NCBI RefSeq assembly: GCF_002024165.1
Contig: NZ_MWQN01000004.1
Location: 744,001-808,000 of the forward strand
Origin: Embleya scabrispora
Lineage (GTDB): Bacteria > Actinomycetota > Actinomycetes > Streptomycetales > Streptomycetaceae
Length of the DNA stretch: 64,000 nucleotides
Direction: 5' to 3'
The position numbers were made by a program, and so were the translations under genes. Below are positions 37,113 through 45,741 of the stretch, piece by piece (position 1 is the stretch's first letter; the number at the start of each line of letters is the position of its first letter). The notes beneath the pieces were generated by a model. It made no database searches, was not told where the DNA came from, and saw only the letters and a program-made list of their open reading frames with translations.

Positions 37113-37152
37113 AAGTATTCACCGTCACGAATATTCGTGTCAACGAATACTT
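37113..37152. promoter_or_regulatory. 40-bp nested dyad, operator of the ArsR operon
   Basis: Outer arms AAGTATTC (37113-37120) and GAATACTT (37145-37152) and the inner palindrome CACGAATATTCGTG (37126-37139) have the same centre. The site ends 5 nt before the ATG of the repressor gene, so bound protein would block initiation. Confidence 0.75.
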
Positions 37153-37239
37153 GCGGAAGGCTGGTTCAGCCTTCACAGAGCCTGTTATCAAACCCCGAGT
37201 ATTCGCTCGCGGGGCACTCGCCAGCCCGGCCTTCGGCGA

Positions 37240-38055
37240 TCAGGCCGCCTTGCGGCAGAGGATCTCTCCGTGTTGGACGGAGAACCAGGCGTCCTCGCGG
37301 CTCCCCCACTCACGCCAGGCGTCCGAGATCGTGTGCAGCTCGTCGGGGGTCGCATGGCCGCCGTCGACGGCGCGGTCCGCGTAGGCCGAGGCCAGGGTGC
37401 GGTCCGCCCACAGTCCGCTCCACCAGGCGAGTTCCGCCGGGTCGGCGAAGCACCAGGTGCTCGACGAGGCGGTGATGTCGGGGTAACCGGCGCGCAGCGC
37501 CCAGGACTTGAGCCGGCGGCCGGCATCCGGTGCTCCGCCGTTGGCGCGGGCCACCCGCAGGTACAGGTCCAGCCACTCGTCCATGCCGGGCGTGGGCGGG
37601 AACCAGACCATCGCCGGATAGTCCGCGTCGCGGACGGCGACGAACCCGCCCGGCTTGGTCACCCGGTACATCTCCCGCAGAGCCTGTACCGGGTCGCCCA
37701 CGTGTTGCAGCACCTGGTGCGCGTGTACGACGCAGAACGTGTCGTCCGGGAAGTCCAGGGCGTGCACGTCGGCGACCGCGAAGTCCACGTTGTCCAGCCC
37801 GCGTTCGGCTGCCGTGGCACGTGCCTGGTCCAGGATGTCCGGCGCATGGTCGACGCCGGTGACCCGGCCGTCGTGGACCAGTGCCGCCAGGTCGGCCGTG
37901 ATGGTGCCCGGCCCGCACCCGATGTCCAGGATCCTCATGTGCGGCTCGATCCGGTCGAGCAGGTAGGCCGCCGAGTTGGCGGCGGTCCGCCAGGTGTGCG
38001 AGCGCAGCACGGATTCGTGATGCCCGTGCGTGTATACGGCGGATTCCTTCGACAT
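37240..38055 (-). CDS. Class I SAM-dependent methyltransferase
   Basis: The protein has 271 residues with motif I ILDIGCGPGTITADLA, TGVDHAPDIL after strand 2, and HAHQVLQHVGDPVQALREMYRVTKPGG, all typical of the UbiE/Methyltransf_11/25 group. The substrate is unknown. It is a separate transcript upstream of the ArsR operon, with a GGGGA site before ATG 38055. Confidence 0.83.
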   Translation of the reverse strand: MSKESAVYTHGHHESVLRSHTWRTAANSAAYLLDRIEPHMRILDIGCGPGTITADLAALVHDGRVTGVDHAPDILDQARATAAERGLDNVDFAVADVHALDFPDDTFCVVHAHQVLQHVGDPVQALREMYRVTKPGGFVAVRDADYPAMVWFPPTPGMDEWLDLYLRVARANGGAPDAGRRLKSWALRAGYPDITASSSTWCFADPAELAWWSGLWADRTLASAYADRAVDGGHATPDELHTISDAWREWGSREDAWFSVQHGEILCRKAA

Positions 38056-38183
38056 GACATCCCCATTTCCCGCGATCCCAGTTCGCCGATGCACCCCCCA
38101 ACGTACGCCGTCATGTCGAATGATGAGATTCGTATATCAAAATGTGGACAGACCCGGCTTGCGGCAAAGCTCACGGCAAAGCA

Positions 38184-38215
38184 GAACGGGTGCACGAGAA
38201 TCCGTGCACCCGTTC
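38184..38215 (-). terminator. Terminator of the carboxylate-amine ligase gene
   Basis: A perfect 13-bp stem (38184-38196 with 38203-38215) and 6-nt loop lie 38 nt after the stop of the minus-strand ligase gene. Confidence 0.75.
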
Positions 38216-38252
38216 CGACAAGCACTCACTCATCGCCACGAAACCAGCAACA

Positions 38253-39470
38253 TCAGGCAACCAAAGTGGGCGTATCGGTCACCCGCTCCACGCTCGAATC
38301 CACACCCTCTCCCTCGATCACACCGCCGGAACGCTTCCTGCGCGCGACGCCGTTCGTCGTCGCACCGGCGCTCGCACCCGGCATCTCACCGAACGCCACC
38401 GTCTGTGCCCGCAACAATTGCGCCGCCGCCCGCGGCGACGGATCGTCGACCCGAAGCTGCTGCGCGGCACTGCTCCCGGCGTCCAACATTCGCTTGGTCA
38501 CCGCGCGTACGAAGGCGAAGTCCCCCGCCGCCACCAGATCCGGCATCAGGTTCTCGATCAGCGTCCAGATCACCGTGCGCGCCGAGTCGCCGGCCATCGT
38601 CGTCGGATCGATCAACTGCCCTTCGAGACCCGAGCGCGCGGCCCGCCAGGTCGCCGCGCGCAGCCAGGCGGGCGAGTGCTGCGGGGGACGTTCCCCCGCC
38701 TCGACGGCCCGGATCGCGCGGTGCACCAGGGCGCGGAAGAGCACGGCGATGAGCACGGACGTGTCCACGTCCGGACACGCGTCGCAGATGCGCATCTCGA
38801 TCGTCGGCACGTGCGAGGACAGCCGCAGGTCCTGGTAGTGCATGCCGGTGTCGAGGATCACCCCCGAGCGGACCAGGCCCTCCAACATGGCGTCGTACTC
38901 CCGGGCCGAGGCGAAGGCGTCGGCCGGGCCCGCCGACGGCCAGCGCTGCCAGAGCATGTTGCGCCAACTCGCGTATCCGGTGTCGGTACCGAGCCAGTAG
39001 GGGGAACTGGCCGACAGCGCGAGGAGGGTGGGCAGATGCGGCGAGATCCAGGCCATCGCCCGCGCGGCCACGTCGCGGTCCTCGATCCCGACGTGGACGT
39101 GCATCCCGCAGATCACCTGCTCGTCCGCCACCAGGGCGTAGTCGCGTTTGATCGAGGCGTAGCGATCACCCGGAGCCTGGGGCGAATCCGCCAGGTCCAT
39201 CAGCGGCGCGGTGCCCGAGGCGATCACCGCCACGCCGATCTTCTCGGCCGCACGGGCGAGCAGACTTCGGGAGGCGATCAAGTCGGCCCGCAGATCGGCC
39301 AGTTCACGGTGTGGTTGGCTGTTGGTCTCGATGGACGCTTCCTTGGCCTCACCGGTGAAGCCGGCCGCCGGGAGCTCGGCGAGCAGTTCCGTACCCGCCG
39401 GGCTCAACCTCCCCGTCCGACGGTCGACGATGTGAAACTCTTCTTCGACACCCACAGTCCGAATCGACAT
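38253..39470 (-). CDS. Carboxylate-amine ligase, glutamate-cysteine ligase family 2 (YbdK-like)
   Basis: The protein has 405 residues and keeps the family landmarks: VEEEFHIVD at the N-terminus, ASIETNSQPH, the GMHVHVG metal/ATP-binding histidines, the serine-rich LLALSASSPYW and the IEMRICDACPD strand. The family joins glutamate, or another acid, to an amine with ATP and is weakly active as glutamate-cysteine ligase. AAGGGGA lies before ATG 39470. A second, altered copy lies at 42.5 kb. Confidence 0.87.
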   Translation of the reverse strand: MSIRTVGVEEEFHIVDRRTGRLSPAGTELLAELPAAGFTGEAKEASIETNSQPHRELADLRADLIASRSLLARAAEKIGVAVIASGTAPLMDLADSPQAPGDRYASIKRDYALVADEQVICGMHVHVGIEDRDVAARAMAWISPHLPTLLALSASSPYWLGTDTGYASWRNMLWQRWPSAGPADAFASAREYDAMLEGLVRSGVILDTGMHYQDLRLSSHVPTIEMRICDACPDVDTSVLIAVLFRALVHRAIRAVEAGERPPQHSPAWLRAATWRAARSGLEGQLIDPTTMAGDSARTVIWTLIENLMPDLVAAGDFAFVRAVTKRMLDAGSSAAQQLRVDDPSPRAAAQLLRAQTVAFGEMPGASAGATTNGVARRKRSGGVIEGEGVDSSVERVTDTPTLVA

Positions 39471-39993
39471 GCGTCCCCTTGAGATGTGTCCAGTGTCGGC
39501 TGCACGTGTTCCGCCGCCCGCGTGTCCTCCGTCGGCCGGACAGCCAAGGCGTCGGTGGCGTCCCGTGCCCTCGACGGTCGGGCCGTCCCCGAGGTCGAGC
39601 GAAGTCGGCGCGCCCTCGGGCGGGTCGCCGAAGCAGCCGAAATCCGTTGGCTTGCAAGGCCGTTGGACAAGACTGCGACTTGGTGACCGTGCTGCCAAGA
39701 CCCGCTGGGTCCAAGAAGTCTTACGCTGAGCAACGGCGCTTCTGAGCCTGTGTTCGGGAACCGGACGCGATACCGGGGCCGACCCGACGCAAAGCCCAAC
39801 CCAACACCAGGCCCGCCCTCGGCGCCACCCCTTCACCGCCCGTCTCCGGTCGGGCGAGCGGCCGTCCGTCCGGCCGGCCGGCCGCGCGATCCGGCTATTC
39901 GCCTCGTTCTTCGGCGTTCAGGATGAGCCGGACCGCGATCGGTGCAGCGGGTTCGATGGACCTTCCCCCTTGGCATCGGAGGTTCCGGCTCCC
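39471..39993. other. Gene-poor interval of about 520 nt
   Basis: No frame here has a convincing start with a ribosome site or good third-position GC. It must hold the promoters of the divergent ligase and VWA genes. The only structure noted is a CTTGG/CCAAG inverted repeat near 39680-39700. Confidence 0.5.
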
Positions 39994-41400
39994 ATGATCG
40001 ACTCTGTGATCCGATACCTACGCGCATGCTCGGCCGTGACGCCGGCCGCGCTGTTCCTCGCGCTGTGCGGGCCCGCTTCCGTCGCGGCGGCCGATCCGGC
40101 GCCGCAGGGCCCGCCGGAACCGGCCAAGGTGGAGCTGGTACTCGACCTGTCCGGCTCGATGAAGCAGAACGACGCCGGCAACGGACAGACGCGCCTGGAG
40201 GCCGCCAAGCAGGCGGTGAACCGCATCATCGACGCGGCTCCGGTCACCGCGCAGGTCGGCATCCGCGTCTACGGCTCGACCTACCCGGGAACGGACAAGG
40301 TCCAGGGTTGCGCCGACACCCGACTCCTGGTTCCGGTCGCGACGCCGACCGCGGAGGCCAAGGACGCGGCCCGGCAGGAGGTCGCCGGGTTGACCGCGAT
40401 CGGATTCACCCCGATCGGCAACGCCTTGCGGGCCGCCTCGAACGACCTCGGTACGCACGGCGAGCGGCACGTGATCCTCGTGTCGGACGGCGAGGACACC
40501 TGCGCGCCGCCGCAACCGTGCGAGGTCGCCAAGGAGTTGAACGCGGGCGGCACCAGGCTGACGGTGGACGCGGTCGGCTTCAACGTCTCGGGGGCGGCAC
40601 GCGACCAGCTCAAGTGCATCACCACCGCCGGTGGCGGGGCCTACGCCGACGCGAAGGACGCCGAGTCGCTGGTGTCCAGTATGACCGGCCTCTTCCGGCG
40701 GGCCGCGACCCCGTACGCGGCCTCCGGACGCCCCGTCCAGGGCGCCACGACCGGTTGCCCGAACGCGCCGATGGTCGAGGACGGCCAGTATCTCGACGCG
40801 TTCACCACCAGCCGCGACCTCTGGTATCGCATCCGCAAGAACCCGGACGAGGACCTGGCCATCGGCGCCACCGCCATCTTCTCGGAGCGCATGCGCCACG
40901 AGGACGGTCGGGAGAACTCGGCGTTCCTGGCCCACCTGTTCATCCGCTCCGGCCCGCCGGACCTGCCGCAGAGCTGGCTCCTGAGCGAGGGCGTGGCCCT
41001 GGAGGCGAACAACATCGTCACCACCGGCGCGACCGGCGGAAAGCACAACACGGCCAAGGCGCCCGACGGCATCGGATGCCTGCGGATCTCGCACAGCGCC
41101 GAGGTCGACCCCCAGCGTCGGATCCTCCTCGAACTCCTGATCAGCCATCCGAAGCGGGCGAACGCCATCCAGCCCGACGGCGACCCGGCCCTCGCTCCCA
41201 CCGCCACGGCCACCGCCGCTGCCGCCCCCGACGCGAACGCCGACGACTCCCGCGCCCCGGTCTCCGCCCGCGCGGCCGACGACGACAACGGTCCCGGCAC
41301 CACGACCACCGTCGCCCTCGTCGCCGGCGCGATCCTCCTCGGCGGCGGCTTGGGCTCCTTCGTGGCCACCGCCTCGCGCCGCCGCCGGAACCGAGCATGA
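39994..41400 (+). CDS. Secreted, membrane-anchored VWA-domain protein
   Basis: The protein has 468 residues. A signal peptide spans 1-33. The von Willebrand A domain has the MIDAS motif DLSGS (Asp51, Ser53, Ser55), the Thr in GFTPIGNAL and Asp in VSDGEDTC. A second beta-rich domain (about 240-385) follows, then an Ala/Asp linker, one transmembrane helix (about 440-460) and an Arg tail. It is a surface adhesion or assembly protein exposed outside the membrane. It overlaps the next gene by 4 nt (ATGA), and the two proteins have the same topology. The longer frame from 39970 begins TTG; ATG 39994 with GGAGG upstream is preferred. Confidence 0.86.
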   Translation: MIDSVIRYLRACSAVTPAALFLALCGPASVAAADPAPQGPPEPAKVELVLDLSGSMKQNDAGNGQTRLEAAKQAVNRIIDAAPVTAQVGIRVYGSTYPGTDKVQGCADTRLLVPVATPTAEAKDAARQEVAGLTAIGFTPIGNALRAASNDLGTHGERHVILVSDGEDTCAPPQPCEVAKELNAGGTRLTVDAVGFNVSGAARDQLKCITTAGGGAYADAKDAESLVSSMTGLFRRAATPYAASGRPVQGATTGCPNAPMVEDGQYLDAFTTSRDLWYRIRKNPDEDLAIGATAIFSERMRHEDGRENSAFLAHLFIRSGPPDLPQSWLLSEGVALEANNIVTTGATGGKHNTAKAPDGIGCLRISHSAEVDPQRRILLELLISHPKRANAIQPDGDPALAPTATATAAAAPDANADDSRAPVSARAADDDNGPGTTTTVALVAGAILLGGGLGSFVATASRRRRNRA

Positions 41401-42320
41401 GCCGCATACCGGGCATCCGCCGGGCAACCGTCGCCCTGACCGCCGTCACCGCCCTGACCGCCCCGATCGCCCTCACCGGCACGGCGGCCGGCGCCGAGCC
41501 CCCCGCGGCGACCGATGCCGCCGGCGGCTATTCGTTCAACGGCGCGGGCACGCTCGTCTCCGGCGTGCATCGGGAGAGCCTGGTCGTGGGCGACTTCCTG
41601 TTCTGGCGCGTGTACGTGCAGGCGGGCCAGAAGTTGTCGGTCAAGGGTTCCGTCGACATCCCGGCCGACTTCCCGCACAAGCAGGGCCCGCGCTTCGTCG
41701 TCAACCTCTACAACCCGCTGCGCGAGGCCATCCCGAACACCGCCGCCCCGCCGATGCAGCTCACGCCCCGCACCACGCACTTGGAGGTGTCCTCGGGGGC
41801 GTGGACCGTGGGCGACGGCAAGAAGTACGAGAACTTCGACGGGACGAAGGGCTCGGTCAAGGAGTTCAAGGACGACCGCTACGCCCTGCGCGGGGCCTAC
41901 TACATCCAGGTCTCGATCTCGGGTGCCCAGGGACCCCAGCGCGGCGTCGTGGTCCCCATCACGCTCGAGGTATCCGTCGAGGGCGCGCCCCTTCAACGCC
42001 CGGATCAGCCGATCGACCCCGAGAACGAAGGACGGACCCGAACGGAGGCGCCACCGCCCACCCGGACCCGAACAGGCGCCGCCGGCGCGTCCGCGCGTGG
42101 AGCGGGCCGGACCGCCGACGACGACACGTCGTCCACGGCCACCGACTGGGGCGTCGCGCTGGGCGGAACCGTCGCCGCGTTCCTGGCCGCCGGCGCCGGG
42201 GCCTACGCGCTGCGCCGCCGGTCCGCCGCGCCCGCCCCGACACCCGTCTCGCCGTGGGGCGCCCACGCGAGGCCGGCCCCGCCCCCGCGCCCGCCCGGCC
42301 CCCCGCCCGGAGCGGACTGA
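41397..42320 (+). CDS. Secreted membrane-anchored partner of the VWA protein
   Basis: The protein has 307 residues with a signal peptide (about 1-33), one beta-sandwich-like domain (45-195; YSFNGAGTLVSGVHRESLVVGD onward), an acidic Arg/Thr/Pro linker, a transmembrane helix (about 255-275) and a Pro-rich tail. No named family is recognised. The domain has the same feel as the second domain of the VWA protein (both have W-x-R-V/I-x(K/V) strands after a D-x-L/F), which may indicate a shared extracytoplasmic fold. The coupled translation and matching topology argue that the two act together. Confidence 0.75.
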   Translation: MSRIPGIRRATVALTAVTALTAPIALTGTAAGAEPPAATDAAGGYSFNGAGTLVSGVHRESLVVGDFLFWRVYVQAGQKLSVKGSVDIPADFPHKQGPRFVVNLYNPLREAIPNTAAPPMQLTPRTTHLEVSSGAWTVGDGKKYENFDGTKGSVKEFKDDRYALRGAYYIQVSISGAQGPQRGVVVPITLEVSVEGAPLQRPDQPIDPENEGRTRTEAPPPTRTRTGAAGASARGAGRTADDDTSSTATDWGVALGGTVAAFLAAGAGAYALRRRSAAPAPTPVSPWGAHARPAPPPRPPGPPPGAD

Positions 42321-42338
42321 ACCGCACCGAACCTCCGG

Positions 42339-42369
42339 GCTACCGGCAGATTTACCCAGACGTGGTAAC
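42339..42369 (+). promoter_or_regulatory. 31-bp TACC element, site A
   Basis: GCTACC-N6-TTTACC-N7-GGTAAC lies 162 nt upstream of the altered ligase gene. It is one of five matching elements in this part of the window. Confidence 0.65.
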
Positions 42370-42530
42370 CGCCCCGTCCTTTTGTCCCGGCGGGCCCTTG
42401 GCGACGATGGGCTCCGTTGTTCCGGACGCCGATCGAACGGGTCCGAGGCGGCAGGCGACGGGACGGGGGTCCCGCAACACGGGTACCCGGACCCTGTCGG
42501 CGTCCTGCCGAGGCCGATGAAGGGGTCACT

Positions 42531-43577
42531 GTGCTCAAGCTGGGTATCGAAGAGGAGTTCCACGTCGTCGACTTGACCACCAAGCAGGTGGTGCCGTCGG
42601 CTCGCGGACTTCTGGACCGACTTCCGATCGGCGCCTTCGTCGGGGACCGGGACACCGCTTCGACGATCCGGCTGGTAGGTTCCGCGCACCACGAACTCGG
42701 GGACTTGCGCGGCGAGTTGGTCGCCCTTCGGGGCATCCTGGTCCAGCGTGCCGCAGGCCTGCACCTGGGTGCGCTGGCAAGCGGAACCGCGCCCCTGCCC
42801 GGCCGGGACGAGCCGGCCGCGGCGGAGCCCACCGGCGGCCGGCTCACCTGCGGCATGTTCGTCCGCGTCGAGGCCGAGGACGACGAGGTGGCGGCTCGGG
42901 CGATCGCGTGGATCATGCCGCACGTACCCACGCTGTTGGCGCTGTCGTCGAGTTCGCCGTACTGGGCCGGCCGCGACACCGGTCATGCCAGCTGGCGCCG
43001 GCACCGCCTGGACGCCTCGGCCCCGGCGCAGGCGGTGGGCGGCGCCGGCGCTTCCCCCCGGAAGGCGTTCCACCCGCCACTGCGCCTGTCGCCGCACGCG
43101 CCCATGCTCGAACTCCGCGTCTGTGACGCCATCGCCGACGTCGAGGCGACCGTCGCGATCGCGGCCCTGTTCCGCGCGCTCTACCGCCACGCCTCCCGTG
43201 CCGTCGTCGCGCACCGGACGCCGCCCGCAGGCTCGCCGACGATCGCCCGGCAGGCGATGCGGCACGCGGCGCGCTCCGGGCTCGCGCACGACCTGATCGA
43301 CCCCGTGGCCGCAGTGACACGTCCTGCGGCCACGGTGGTCCGTGCCCTGGTGGCCGAAATGGCCCCGTACCTGCGCGAGACCGACGACCTCGACCGGGTC
43401 GAGACCGCGATCGAGCGGGTGCTCACGGAAGGCACCGGGGCCGCGCGGCAGCGCGGCGCCGCGCGAGCCGGTGGCCCGAGCGCCGCCGTGGACCGGGAGT
43501 TGGCCCGCACCATGGCCTGCGTGGCCGTCACCGACACCGCCCCGGCACCCACCGCCCGGCTCACCGCGCACGGTTGA
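42531..43577 (+). CDS. Carboxylate-amine ligase paralog with altered active-site motifs
   Basis: The protein has 348 residues and clearly descends from the same family as the gene at 38.3 kb (IEEEFHVVD, AHHELGDLRGELVALR, IAWIMPHVPTLLALSSSSPYW, LELRVCDAIAD). It is 57 residues shorter. The GMHVHVG motif reads GMFVRVE, so both histidines are lost, and the middle region carrying LDTGMHYQDLRLSSHVP is reduced. It may have lost ligase activity and act as a binding or regulatory protein, or use another chemistry. GTG 42531 has AAGGGG 5 nt upstream. Confidence 0.8.
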   Translation: MLKLGIEEEFHVVDLTTKQVVPSARGLLDRLPIGAFVGDRDTASTIRLVGSAHHELGDLRGELVALRGILVQRAAGLHLGALASGTAPLPGRDEPAAAEPTGGRLTCGMFVRVEAEDDEVAARAIAWIMPHVPTLLALSSSSPYWAGRDTGHASWRRHRLDASAPAQAVGGAGASPRKAFHPPLRLSPHAPMLELRVCDAIADVEATVAIAALFRALYRHASRAVVAHRTPPAGSPTIARQAMRHAARSGLAHDLIDPVAAVTRPAATVVRALVAEMAPYLRETDDLDRVETAIERVLTEGTGAARQRGAARAGGPSAAVDRELARTMACVAVTDTAPAPTARLTAHG

Positions 43578-43589
43578 CGAACTCTCCTT

Positions 43590-43620
43590 ATTACCATGCG
43601 GTTTACCCGTCGCTGATGCC
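43590..43620 (+). promoter_or_regulatory. 31-bp TACC element, site B
   Basis: ATTACC-N6-TTTACC-N7-GATGCC lies 46 nt upstream of the thymidylate-kinase-like gene. The third half-site is weak, but the spacing matches the other copies. Confidence 0.45.
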
Positions 43621-43665
43621 CGTCGCGGCCTGTTGTCGATCGGTCCCCCGGCGCAGCATTCCACC

Positions 43666-44397
43666 ATGTCTCAGAAAACGCGGCAGCCCGCCCGAGAACG
43701 CGAATCCAAGGTCACCACGGGCGGGCGCGTCAGACGCCCCGGCCTGCTCGTGGGGGTGGAGGGACTGGAGGCGTACGAGGTGAGTTCGGCGCTGCTGCGG
43801 TCGATCATCTCGCCCCCGCGCATCTTCGTCGGATCCACCCGTGAACCGAACGCCCGGCCGGACTTCGCCACCTTGATGGCACTGGCCGAGGCGGTCGGAG
43901 GCGACCCGTACATCAGGGGCGGACGGTCCGCCTCGGAGACGCTGACCCTGATCGCGATGCAGACCCACCGCTACGAATCCGCCCGGCTGTTCCTGGCCGC
44001 CGGGCGCACGGTCGTCGAGCAGCGGGGCATCTACACGGCGGCTGTGGAGGACGCGGTCACCCGGCACCCCGACGACGTCGACCGAGCGCACCGCAGCGCG
44101 CGCCGGTTCCTGGCGACCGTCGCCGAATGGCGACCGCTCCCCGACGTCGTCCTGATCAATGTGGACGAACCGGAAGCCGTCGTCGAGCGGTTGCGCGCGC
44201 AGGACCACGAAAAGCTGCTCGACCCGGCGCAACTCCACCACAAGGCCGTCCTGTTCGAGCGCCTGGCGACCGACGACGCGGCTCGGTTCCGGGTCTTCGA
44301 CCGACGCGAGTCGACCGACACCGCGTCCACCGAGGCCGCGGTACGGGATTGGGTGGGCCGGGTGTTGCCGGAAGGCGTCGGAGCCCGGTCGGCCTGA
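43666..44397 (+). CDS. Thymidylate-kinase-like protein without a P-loop
   Basis: The protein has 243 residues. The order of motifs resembles dTMP kinases: VGVEGLEAYEVSSALL where they have FEGxDGxGKST, THRYESARLFLAAGRTVVEQRG where they have a DR(Y/F) helix, and PDVVLINVDEPEAVVERLRAQD where they have the P-D-x-x-x-x-L-D-x-P strand. The P-loop Gly-Lys-Ser is replaced, so phosphoryl transfer is unlikely. It could be a pseudokinase nucleotide sensor; the family assignment is itself tentative. ATG 43666 has no clear ribosome site. Confidence 0.6.
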   Translation: MSQKTRQPARERESKVTTGGRVRRPGLLVGVEGLEAYEVSSALLRSIISPPRIFVGSTREPNARPDFATLMALAEAVGGDPYIRGGRSASETLTLIAMQTHRYESARLFLAAGRTVVEQRGIYTAAVEDAVTRHPDDVDRAHRSARRFLATVAEWRPLPDVVLINVDEPEAVVERLRAQDHEKLLDPAQLHHKAVLFERLATDDAARFRVFDRRESTDTASTEAAVRDWVGRVLPEGVGARSA

Positions 44398-44425
44398 CGG
44401 CGCACGACGGGGACGGCGGACGGCG

Positions 44426-44456
44426 GCTACCCGCGCGTATACCCGTCCCGGGTGAT
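44426..44456 (+). promoter_or_regulatory. 31-bp TACC element, site C
   Basis: GCTACC-N6-TATACC-N7-GGTGAT lies 105 nt upstream of the sortase-substrate gene. Confidence 0.55.
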
Positions 44457-44560
44457 CGACTCGCCCTTCCTCGGACACACCCGCGGCGCGAACCTGCCCC
44501 CGGACTCCCTCCGCCCGTGGATCGAGTCGTCACCCCTCACCCAATCCGGGGAGCAGCACA

Positions 44561-45484
44561 GTGCAACGAAGTCACACCGACACGACGGCCCGACCAAGCG
44601 TGCCCGGCAGATTCGTCACGGGCCTGGGCGCCGGCGCCGTGGCGCTGGTCGCGAGCGTGGCCGGCGCCGGAACCGCCCACGCGACCGAAGACGACGCCAA
44701 GGCGTGCGGGACGGTCGCCATCGAATGGTCCGTCGACGACGGCAAGACCTGGTCCAAGGCGGGCCTGTTGGGGTCCCTCGCCACCAAGGTGAGCGTGCGG
44801 ATCGCCGGCAACGTGCCGAAGTCCTGCACGTACAAGGTCACCCTCGCCGCGTACAGCGCGGAGGGCCCCACCTGGAAGACCTCGGGGGTGCAGCGCTATC
44901 TCGGATCCCGCACGGTGTCCCTCACCGGTGCGCACCGCGGCGCCGCTCTCGACATCGCCCGCCACGCACCGCCGTGCTTCGGCCAGATCGACCTGTACGG
45001 CAACGACAAGGTCTTCGACGGGAAGGCCAATCCGCTGCCGCGCTATCCGGACGCGAAGTTCCCCACCGACCTGATCGCGGGTTGGAACGGCGGCAAGGAA
45101 TGCGCGCCGTCGTCGCCGAAGCCGTCGACCAAACCGCCGACGTCGGCGCCGCCGTCCAGCACGGCTCCGCCGACCACCGCCGTGCCCAGTGCCGGCCCGT
45201 CGACCTCGAAGCCGAGCCCCTCGACCTCCGCCTCCGCGACGTCGAAGCCCCCCTCCACCTCGCCCTCGGCGTCGGCGTCGGCCTCGACGCCTCCCGACGA
45301 CCAGCGCACTCCGCCCGCCTCGGGCGATGCGCCGGGCCAACTGGCTCACACCGGCGCGAATGACGGCGTGCTCCGGATCGCCGGCGCGTCCGCGGCGGTG
45401 CTCGTCTCCGGGGTCGGCGCACTTTTGCTGATCGGCCGTCGCCCCCACCGGCGCGACCCCCGCCGGCCGGGCGCCGCGGGCTGA
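44561..45484 (+). CDS. Cell-wall protein with LAHTG sortase signal
   Basis: The protein has 307 residues. A signal peptide (about 1-41, ending AHA) is followed by a domain of about 145 residues with three cysteines, then a Ser/Pro/Thr-rich wall-spanning stalk (185-255), the sorting motif LAHTG near 263, a hydrophobic helix and an Arg-rich tail. LAxTG is the class E sortase motif used by high-GC actinobacteria. The exposed domain is not recognised. GTG 44561 has GGGGAG 7 nt upstream. Confidence 0.86.
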   Translation: MQRSHTDTTARPSVPGRFVTGLGAGAVALVASVAGAGTAHATEDDAKACGTVAIEWSVDDGKTWSKAGLLGSLATKVSVRIAGNVPKSCTYKVTLAAYSAEGPTWKTSGVQRYLGSRTVSLTGAHRGAALDIARHAPPCFGQIDLYGNDKVFDGKANPLPRYPDAKFPTDLIAGWNGGKECAPSSPKPSTKPPTSAPPSSTAPPTTAVPSAGPSTSKPSPSTSASATSKPPSTSPSASASASTPPDDQRTPPASGDAPGQLAHTGANDGVLRIAGASAAVLVSGVGALLLIGRRPHRRDPRRPGAAG

Positions 45485-45521
45485 TCGCCCGACCCCGGAC
45501 CTCCCGGGCCCTTGGGCCGGT

Positions 45522-45539
45522 CCGCCCGCGAACGGGCGG
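45522..45539 (+). terminator. Hairpin with CGAA loop after the sortase-substrate gene
   Basis: A 7-bp stem CCGCCCG/CGGGCGG closes a four-base loop 37 nt after the stop. Confidence 0.5.
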
Positions 45540-45741
45540 CCCGCTCGGGGCCCGACATCCCGAACACGCGGATCGCCCGACGCTCCTCGCACCCCGGGGG
45601 ACGTTGCCCTAGGCTCCCGACGTCGCACCGCGCCGGTGTCCCTTTCGGGGCCGGGCCGTGATGTGTCGTGGCCCGTTCACGGGCCCCTGCCGATCGCGGG
45701 TAAGTCGACTTCGGTTGCCTCGAAGTACCGTGGAGGGCTTC

